Made by a program: the position numbers and the translations under genes. Below, piece by piece: positions 33,386 to 39,012 of a stretch of DNA of 39,012 nt. The stretch comes from Planctomycetota bacterium (GTDB lineage Bacteria; Planctomycetota; Planctomycetia; Pirellulales; Thermoguttaceae). The stretch is from positions 1 through 39,012 of the forward strand of contig JAUWNG010000018.1 in assembly GCA_030612765.1 (NCBI GenBank), written 5' to 3'. How positions within the stretch are numbered: position 1 is the first letter of the stretch; every line of letters begins with the position of its first letter. A model generated the notes under the pieces. It saw only the letters and a list, made by a program, of their open reading frames with translations. It was not told where the DNA came from and did no database searches.

Positions 33386-33839
33386 CACCTTGCTCCGTGA
33401 TCTGAGTCTTCTCAAGGCGCAACGTTTCGAGTTGGGGCAATTGTTCGAGATGCTGCAACCCGGCATCCGTGATCTCCTTGGAAGAAAGGTGCAGATGGCG
33501 GAGTTGAGGCAAATCTTTGATGCCTTCCAGGGCATTGTCGGCTTTCACTTCAGCCTCTACCACGTTGGAGCAAATGTCATCGCCGATCCAACGCCGCAGC
33601 CATGTTGGGCCGGGGAGCGATGCCTTTGGCAAACGATTTCCCGATTGGTCAATCTCGAAGTCGAACCTCACTGCCCCTCCCGTGTTCACAATCGCTTCCA
33701 CCGCTTCCTGTTGCCGCATGGACCGTTGCAGCCTGTGGGAGATCCAACTCATGGCGATGCTTGCAACGATGACAAGCACCAGCAGCGATATCAGGCTGTA
33801 TCGAAGCCAGCGGTGGCGGGGCTTGGGGGTGTCGGTCAT
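33339..33839 (-). CDS. Short membrane-anchored leucine-rich-repeat protein
   Basis: The product is 166 residues. A basic start is followed by one transmembrane helix (Y-S-L-I-S-L-L-V-L-V-I-V-A-S-I-A-M) at about 14-30. The C-terminal 60 residues hold about three LRR units (L-P-Q-L-R-H-L-H-L-S-S-K-E-I-T-D-A-G-L, then L-E-T-L-R-L-E-K-T-Q-I-T-E-Q-G) and end A-L-P-N-C-R-I, the usual ending of planctomycete LRR proteins. It is likely exposed on the periplasmic side and binds another protein. The ATG at 33839 is chosen because a promoter ends 6 nt before it and no ribosome site is visible, implying a leaderless message. Confidence 0.75.
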   Translation of the reverse strand: MTDTPKPRHRWLRYSLISLLVLVIVASIAMSWISHRLQRSMRQQEAVEAIVNTGGAVRFDFEIDQSGNRLPKASLPGPTWLRRWIGDDICSNVVEAEVKADNALEGIKDLPQLRHLHLSSKEITDAGLQHLEQLPQLETLRLEKTQITEQGVRKLRKALPNCRIVR

Positions 33840-33845
33840 GCGGGC

Positions 33846-33874
33846 AGTATAATTACCTAGTCGGGTGTCTTCAA
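33846..33874 (-). promoter_or_regulatory. Predicted leaderless promoter of the LRR gene
   Basis: Minus strand: TTGAAG (33874-33869), 17 bp, TATACT (33851-33846), then six bases and ATG. The boxes are close to consensus, and the start of transcription would coincide with the start codon. Confidence 0.55.
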
Positions 33875-34299
33875 GCTGTGGCGTGTGCCAGACGATCTCG
33901 CGACCGTCCCGCATTACTCGTCGGTATGTTTGATGGAACTGCAGGGGGCGTTCCGAAAAAGGGGTCGTTTTCCGACGCGTCTCATCTCGGCCATACGTTT
34001 GTCGGGAACACGCATCGAGCGGTGTGACTGACGCGCATTGGGAAAGAACTACTTGTTGATAGGGCTCATCGAACCTAGCCCGCATTTCTCACCACCCTTC
34101 GGCACAACCGCCTCGGACGGCGTAGAGGGGAAGTTGGGAAGCGAATCGCGGCTCACTGTAGTCATCGCGGCAAACGGCGGCCATTCACAATGGCCAGTGG
34201 TGGGGGCGAGAAGCCGTTTTCACACGGCCCACGCAGGATCGGCGCAGACCGTCAGCGCCACAATCTCCTGAAACTGGCGTTTGGGGAGGCTGAAAGCCC

Positions 34300-35728
34300 T
34301 TATCCAGAGTCCGGCAGAGGCAATGACCACCGACGCAAGTTCTCATATACCTGGGCAAACACGCGACGGTACGGCCAACTTTCCGAAAACGAAACCCACA
34401 CCCGACGAACCGTCGTCCGCACCAACGCCCCCAACTTCAACAGTTTCAACCGGATCGTGTCGCACCGTGCCCGCGACATTTCAGTCCCCTGCAAGCCGAA
34501 CTGCCGCAACGCCACCAGCAGCGTGTAGGCCACGCCCGACAACCATAACCGCAACTGATTCGCGCGCATCGTCGCGCAACTCGTGCGGTCGGCGAACAGG
34601 CACAACTGCTGTTCCTTGATCCGGTTTTCCATTTCGCCTCGGGCACAGTACACATCTTCGTACAACGCGCGGGCGTCGAACTCATCGGCCGAAAGCGAAG
34701 TCACCACGAATCGCGGATTGCTTCCCTTTCGACAGATGTTCGGCCTTGCCCACCACGCGCCGCTCGCGGCTCCAACTCTTTCGCGTCCGATAGGTGAAAT
34801 CCTTGAAGACCCGCGACGGCTGGCCCGTGGCCTCGAATTGCAGCTTCGCCTCGTGCAATTCACAGCCCAGAATCCGCTGTAAACGGGCGTTTTTCGCCAA
34901 TCCTAGCACATAATCCACGCGGTTCTCATCGCACCAACGCATCAAAGGCTCGCGACAGAAACCGCTGTCGCCGCGCACGACTATCCGCACATTCGGCCAC
35001 TGACGGCGAATGCGTTCGATGATACCCATCAACTGTTTAACCGAACCCGCCGCGCCGTCGATGTCCGACGGCCGCAGCTTGGCGCACAGCAGATGCTCGC
35101 CGCAGAAAATGTACAATGGCAGATAGCAATAGTTGTTGTAGTAGCCGTGAAAGAAGCGGCCCAACTGACGGCCATGGATCGGATCGTCGGTGGCGTCCAG
35201 ATCGAGCACGATCTCTTTCGGCGGCACCGGATGCAACGCCAGAAACATCTCCACAAAGAAGGCCTCCATGTCGCGATGTCGGGCGACGACCTTCTTGTAG
35301 CGGCTTTTCTTGTTGGCTCCGGTGGGCGTCAGTTCCAGTCGATTGAGCGTGCTTTTGCCGGCCAGCGACTTGCCTCGATCCCGAGGGCAACGTCGGTCTT
35401 TTCCGGTCGGATCGGTCTTGCCCACCAGCACCGCCAGCAGCGGGTCGTGGCGCAGGGTGTCGTGGTCGTTGAGGTCTTCGTAGCCCAAGGCCAGGGCAAA
35501 GACCCGCTGTGCCACCAGTTCGTACACTGAATGTTCCACGAGGTCGGGATCGCGGTGGTCGGTGAAACAGGCGGCGAATCGCCGCAGAATGCCGGTCTTG
35601 GCTTCCACCTCCCGCAGCAGCAGACCGCCGGCGTCCGAAGTGATGGCTCCGCCGTCGAATCGGGCGGTGATAGCCCGGCTCCCCAAGGCTTGGAAATCAA
35701 ACTCGTGTGTGTTACACTCTGTCGTCAT
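34300..35728 (-). pseudogene. IS1380 transposase with a frameshift
   Basis: From ATG 35728 the frame encodes D-G-G-A-I-T-S-D-A-G-G-L-L-L-R-E, V-L-D-L-D-A-T-D-D-P and V-R-G-D-S-G-F-C-R-E, the conserved DDE-type blocks of IS1380. It then shifts near 34722, where A-E-H-L-S-K-G becomes unrelated sequence. The next frame continues with N-P-R-F-V-V-T-S-L, then Y-C-A-R-G-E-M-E-N-R-I-K-E-Q-Q-L and the family C-terminus to 34300. One extra T at 34722-34723 (plus strand) explains the shift, so the enzyme is probably inactive. Confidence 0.85.
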
Positions 35729-35819
35729 GGGGCTGCCTCCTTGCGATTAGCTAAAGTTGGTTTCCACAAAACAACTTATGCCAAGAAGGCCGCCCTTTTT
35801 CAATAGGGGTGGGTAGAGT

Positions 35820-36540
35820 CGAGATGTGGCGCGGTGGTTTAGGCGGGGCCTATCTGTTTCCGGCCCTTTCGTCTGCCGGTGCCTCAATAGCCCCGCCATG
35901 CTCCGTCTCCACATCCCGCTCATCGAACCGGACGTGCGGCTTCCCCGCATCCGGCTCTCCGACGGGCTTCTCCGAGGGACACACGATTATCAATCTTCGC
36001 CCCCGGTAAAGTCGCTTCTGGAACGCCTGAGCATTGGTGGGTTTTCAGGCCGAAGCCAATTACCCTGCCCCTTGTCCCTTCCGACGACGCGCCCGAAGTG
36101 AGGCTCCTTTCCTCCACCAGCGTTACCCGGTTTCCACGGTACTACGAACCCCTCCGCCACCCCACACGGCCCGGCCTGTCCCTCGCGGGAGTCCGGTTGA
36201 GAGTCACACGCTCCCACCGCTGGGGCTTTCCGTGTTGCTTGTCGTTTCTTCTTCCACGCATGCTGTCGCCACTACCCCGGTGGGACCGGTCGGGTGCTGT
36301 CGTTCATCCCGCCCGACCGGCGGCGGCCTTCCCTGTTACTCAGGCAGGTCGGCTCCCACATTACCCTTTTCGAGGCCTGCTCGGCGTTCACTCACGTTAC
36401 GGCCTGCGTGTTCGCTGAGTCACCAAGTGACCCTTTTCTTGAAGTGCTTCAGTCCAATTCGTTACCTCCTTGAACCGCTCCAAGTGCTTCCGGCTGGAGC
36501 GACCAGATGCCGGGTGGGATTCGCACCCACTAGAATCAAC
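35820..36540 (-). mobile_element. Group II intron relic with most of the reverse transcriptase deleted
   Basis: On the minus strand the order fits a group II intron. Domain-I-like RNA sequence comes first (about 36540-36230). Next is a fragment that looks like the start of an intron-encoded reverse transcriptase: V-A-E-G-F-V-V-P-W-K-P-G-N-A-G-G-G-K-E-P at 36217-36080, then T-N-A-Q-A-F-Q-K-R-L-Y in another frame. A domain V hairpin (35957-35925) and a long terminal hairpin (35897-35842) follow. About 1.2 kb of reverse transcriptase is missing. The limits are approximate. It lies between the IS1380 transposase start and the IS right end. Confidence 0.6.
35925..35957 (-). ncRNA. Group II intron domain V hairpin
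   Basis: Minus strand GAGCCGGA pairs with TCCGGTTC, followed inward by a CG bulge and TGCGG pairing with CCGCA around a GGAAG loop. The AGC triad at the 5' base, the two-base bulge and the GGUUC end are the marks of domain V. Confidence 0.65.
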
Positions 36541-36618
36541 AAGCCTTTCACGGCACACTGAGAAATGCGGGCTAGCTCTCTGATGCTGCCCAGTAGTACA
36601 ACATGAACGCTTGAGAAT

Positions 36619-37470
36619 CTAAATCCACCGAATTCTGTTGAAAGGCGGCGGATTTTCGGCCAACTCCGCAATCCAGTCGTCCTTGGTGTGCGAAAAGATG
36701 AATCGTTCGGCGCAGTTCACTATGCGTCGATTTACCTCGGCCACGAGGTCAACCTGCGAGGGAAGGTATTCGATTGACGCCGCACTACCGGTGTGCGAGC
36801 CGATCAGGGCAATATTCTTCGAGGTCGGAAACGTGAGTTCAGATCCAGGTGTGCCGACACCAGCCCATTCCGAGAAATGGGTCGGAGTGTCACATGTCAA
36901 ATAAAGGGTCTGCGGCGGCGCTGGAACCATGCGCCAAATCATGTTGTGGACGCATTCAACGGTCCTCTGGCTCCAGAAGGGCGTCCGGACTATATCAACA
37001 ATGTTCTGTGGAGGCGTTTTGGAAAACTTCTCCCGGACCTTTTCAAGCTCCTTCATTTGGGCGTGGGCACGCGGATCATCGCCCGATTCCTCAATCCACT
37101 TCTCAATACCAGCCTCGTGTTCTTTGATTATTGAGTCAAGAGACTTCGGCGCGATTTCTTCCAATATTTTTCTCCGATGGCGCGGTCCGCGAGTCGCCAT
37201 CGTCAGCAAGTACAGGGAAACGTACGAACGCTCACGGTTGCCCAACGGTTCGTACCGCCAAATTTTCTCAATTGCCGTGTTCGCCTGTTCTTCAATCTCT
37301 GCAAGTCCCGCTTCCACCTCCCGGTCGTAGTATCTTCGTGACTGAGCGGCGCACTTAATCGACACCTGGGAAAAGGCGTGACAAACCTTATCGTACATCC
37401 ACACGAAACCCGGCCGCTCCGGACACTCGAATCTTCGGAGATGCGCTTGCGGAACGAAATGATGGCCCAT
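36619..37470 (-). CDS. DUF4238 protein
   Basis: The product is 283 residues. It begins G-H-H-F-V-P-Q-A-H-L-R-R-F, the mark of DUF4238, and continues with K-C-A-A-Q-S-R-R-Y-Y-D, L-L-T-M-A-T-R-G-P and L-T-C-D-T-P near residue 195. The family is widespread and of unknown function; a nuclease-like role has been suggested by its H-x-x-P start, but I cannot support it here. GGAGAG stands 6 nt before the ATG. It lies between two insertion elements and is intact, so it may be island cargo. Confidence 0.85.
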   Translation of the reverse strand: MGHHFVPQAHLRRFECPERPGFVWMYDKVCHAFSQVSIKCAAQSRRYYDREVEAGLAEIEEQANTAIEKIWRYEPLGNRERSYVSLYLLTMATRGPRHRRKILEEIAPKSLDSIIKEHEAGIEKWIEESGDDPRAHAQMKELEKVREKFSKTPPQNIVDIVRTPFWSQRTVECVHNMIWRMVPAPPQTLYLTCDTPTHFSEWAGVGTPGSELTFPTSKNIALIGSHTGSAASIEYLPSQVDLVAEVNRRIVNCAERFIFSHTKDDWIAELAENPPPFNRIRWI

Positions 37471-37585
37471 CTGGATCTCTCCACATTCACGAAACTCTGC
37501 CCTCCTCTGAAGAGATTATGACGGTACTCCAGGTTCGGGCAATCCCCTGTCCCCCGCTAATAGAGAATCCAAAGTCCGGAACGTG

Positions 37586-38641
37586 TCAACGGGTTTGAGA
37601 CAACTGCGGTACGAAATTAGTGTCGCGCGGTAGTTGTAACATACGGGGTACCGGCCCATCGGCCGGAGGGGTGATCCAGACCTCACTGGGCAGCCTAAGC
37701 GGTCGCGGCGGGTGCCGGACAAATCGTTCGGGATGGGTGACATGAACCGCGGTCAACACCGCCTGCCGAGCAGCCAGCACAGTGTCGGCCTGACCAAAGT
37801 GGACCGTGGCCGACGTCAGCATGCCCAGGCCCCAGTGGTGATGCTCGTGGTTCTGCCAGTGGAAGAACTTGTCGCAGAAGTTTAGGCCGTCCTCGATGCT
37901 GGCGAAACGGTCGGGGAACTCCGGCCGGTACTTCAGCGTCTTGAACTGGCTCTCCGAGAACGGGTTGTCGTCGGAGACGTGCGGCCGGCTGTGAGACTTG
38001 GTGATCCCCAGCGTGGCCAGAAGTTGGGCCACGGTCCGCGAACGCATCGACGGCCCGCGATCGCTGTGAAGCGTCAATCGGTCGCGGGCGACGCCCTGCT
38101 TGACGACCGTCTCGCGGATCAGCCGCTCGGCCAGGTGTTCGCTTTCGCGGCTGGCCAGCATCCAGCCCACGACGTAACGGCTGAAGATGTCGAGGATCAC
38201 GTAGAGGTGGAAGTAGGTCCACTTCGCCGGCCCCAGCAACTTTGTGATGTCCCAGGACCAGACTTGATTTGGAGCGGTGGCCACCAGTTGCGGCTTGTGA
38301 TAGGTTGGGTGTCGTAGTTGGTCTCGCCGCTCGCGGACTTCCCGCCGGGAGTCCAGGACGCGGTACATCGTGCGGATCGAGCAGAGATACCGGCCCTGAT
38401 CCAAAAGTGCCGCGTAAACCTCGGCCGGGGCCTTGTCGGCAAACGGCTCGCTGTGGAGCACGTCGATGACCTGTTGCCGCTCCTGGTCGCTCAGCGCTCG
38501 TGGTGGCTTGGGCCGTGGCGCAGCCGCAGGCACGGGCAGATTCGGCCGACGCCGCCGATAGAGCGTCGCTCGGGGCACGCCCAGATTACGACAGGCCGCT
38601 GCCGTGCCCACCTGCGGAGAGAGTTCTTCGATGGCCTTCAT
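37586..38641 (-). CDS. IS3-family transposase OrfB
   Basis: The product is 351 residues, with the DDE residues in V-W-S-W-D-I-T-K-L, L-H-S-D-R-G and D-D-N-P-F-S-E-S-Q-F-K-T-L. The N-terminal part (P-R-A-T-L-Y-R-R-R-R, then Y-R-V-L-D) is the usual IS3 HTH-like region. Start ATG 38641 overlaps the OrfA stop as ATGA. No frameshift or stop is visible, so it could be active if the far end exists. Confidence 0.9.
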   Translation of the reverse strand: MKAIEELSPQVGTAAACRNLGVPRATLYRRRRPNLPVPAAAPRPKPPRALSDQERQQVIDVLHSEPFADKAPAEVYAALLDQGRYLCSIRTMYRVLDSRREVRERRDQLRHPTYHKPQLVATAPNQVWSWDITKLLGPAKWTYFHLYVILDIFSRYVVGWMLASRESEHLAERLIRETVVKQGVARDRLTLHSDRGPSMRSRTVAQLLATLGITKSHSRPHVSDDNPFSESQFKTLKYRPEFPDRFASIEDGLNFCDKFFHWQNHEHHHWGLGMLTSATVHFGQADTVLAARQAVLTAVHVTHPERFVRHPPRPLRLPSEVWITPPADGPVPRMLQLPRDTNFVPQLSQTR

Positions 38642-38997
38642 GGCATCCTCTCGTTGCTGTCGGACGGCGGCAGGGGAATCCCCAGGATTTCGGAGAGTTT
38701 TTTTTGGACCTCGATGATCGTCTCGGCCTGACGGAGCTTGGCTGCCAGCCGCTGGTTCTCGCGTCGGAGCCGATCGTTCTCGGCGATCACGGGGGTGTCG
38801 GGATTGGCCTTCCGCCCACGACGCTTGGGAGCCAGACCGGCCAGCGTTCCTTTGTCGCGTTGCCGTCGCCAAGGGGTGCAGGAACGGACTTCTTGTCGGT
38901 TTTGGACTGGCTGGGTTGGGATCGGAGATTTTGGGTTCGGGTGGTAGAATTTGTGACGATTTGGGCAATCTGGCATTTCAGGAAAGGAATCTACCAT
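38638..38997 (-). CDS. IS3-family transposase OrfA
   Basis: The product is 119 residues if it starts at ATG 38997; shorter starts are possible. The C-terminal half has the OrfA leucine-zipper region I-A-E-N-D-R-L-R-R-E-N-Q-R-L followed by E-T-I-I-E-V-Q-K-K-L-S-E-I-L. The N-terminal half is basic (R-R-G-R-K) and may bind the ends. It is coupled to OrfB by an ATGA overlap rather than by the common slippage fusion, though slippage cannot be excluded. Confidence 0.75.
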   Translation of the reverse strand: MVDSFPEMPDCPNRHKFYHPNPKSPIPTQPVQNRQEVRSCTPWRRQRDKGTLAGLAPKRRGRKANPDTPVIAENDRLRRENQRLAAKLRQAETIIEVQKKLSEILGIPLPPSDSNERMP

Positions 38998-39012
38998 GGG
39001 AATGGACTTCCA

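Larger units (their letters stand above)
34079..36571 (-). mobile_element. IS1380-family element enlarged by a group II intron relic
   Basis: CCCGCATTTCTCA at 34079-34091 and its inverse at 36559-36571 are perfect terminal repeats, each flanked outside by CTAG (34075-34078 and 36572-36575), fitting the 4-bp duplication of IS1380 elements. About 1.7 kb would be normal; here it is 2.49 kb because an intron relic lies between the transposase start and the right end. The MITE at 11912-12050 has the same ends. Confidence 0.75.
37586..39012 (-). mobile_element. IS3-family element, right end outside the window
   Basis: OrfA and OrfB are complete in the right order on the minus strand. The left terminal repeat should lie near 37500-37586 but I cannot define it without the other end. 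The stop codon region contains GTGTCAACGGGTTTGAGAC, a candidate end sequence. Confidence 0.6.

Noticed and set aside
35809-36561. Plus-strand open frames over the group II intron relic
   Set aside because: They are antisense to conserved intron RNA; such frames are often misannotated as proteins.
15555-39012. Second copy of the tRNA-Arg 3' end as the far attachment site
   Set aside because: Reading the island by eye I found no repeat of the T-arm and acceptor sequence; the far end probably lies beyond the window.

Overview
The window reads as a chromosome segment of a planctomycete, most likely from the Pirellulales; this is inference. Supporting features are a secreted repeat protein ending in a metzincin-like domain, an AMMECR1-MEMO fusion next to its radical SAM partner, a planctomycete-type tyrosine recombinase with a GFGNTD motif, a leucine-rich-repeat membrane protein, lpxB (so an outer membrane), and many short palindromic repeats in gene gaps. 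The DNA is GC-rich and genes change strand often.

Positions 1-15570 look like core chromosome. In order: the 3' part of a surface protein with tandem 100-residue repeats and a probable frameshift (1-2315), carB (2634-5921), a small exported protein (6170-6466), the minus-strand amrS / amrA-amrB pair (6589-9507), an S41 protease and a TlpA-like thioredoxin (9562-11700, minus), a CYTH-domain protein and lpxB (12083-14010), a site-2-type metalloprotease (14145-14894), a 30-residue Lys-rich peptide ending in three Cys (15154-15246), and tRNA-Arg(TCG) at 15497-15570. At least five families of palindromic or MITE-like repeats sit between these genes. One MITE copy lies in frame inside the AMMECR1-MEMO linker.

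Positions 15571-39012 look like a genomic island next to the tRNA-Arg gene. It opens with a tyrosine recombinase broken by one in-frame TGA and with the C-terminal stub of an alpha-L-rhamnosidase. A same-strand gene cluster follows (17627-33385): an excisionase-type HTH protein, an SNF2 helicase with a C-terminal DUF3883 (PD-(D/E)XK-like) domain, a DUF1156 adenine-specific DNA methylase, a HEPN-DUF499 ATPase, a 67-residue protein, a DUF2971-like protein, a DUF262 protein with an HNH-like (DUF1524) C-terminus, a small gene interrupted by IS66, and a CEGG-motif protein. I read this as a candidate anti-phage or restriction-like locus: methylase for self-marking, helicase/nuclease and ATPase/HEPN as effectors, and DUF262-HNH as a possible modification-dependent nuclease. 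It resembles PglX/PglY-style (BREX-like) components, but no PglZ is visible.

The island's right part is littered with decaying mobile elements: IS66 with a nonsense codon, IS1380 with a frameshift and a group II intron relic inside its inverted repeats, and an IS3 element reaching the window edge. Between them are a small LRR membrane protein and a DUF4238 protein. The helicase, methylase and ATPase frames are intact while almost all mobile genes are broken, which suggests the cargo is kept while mobility has been lost.
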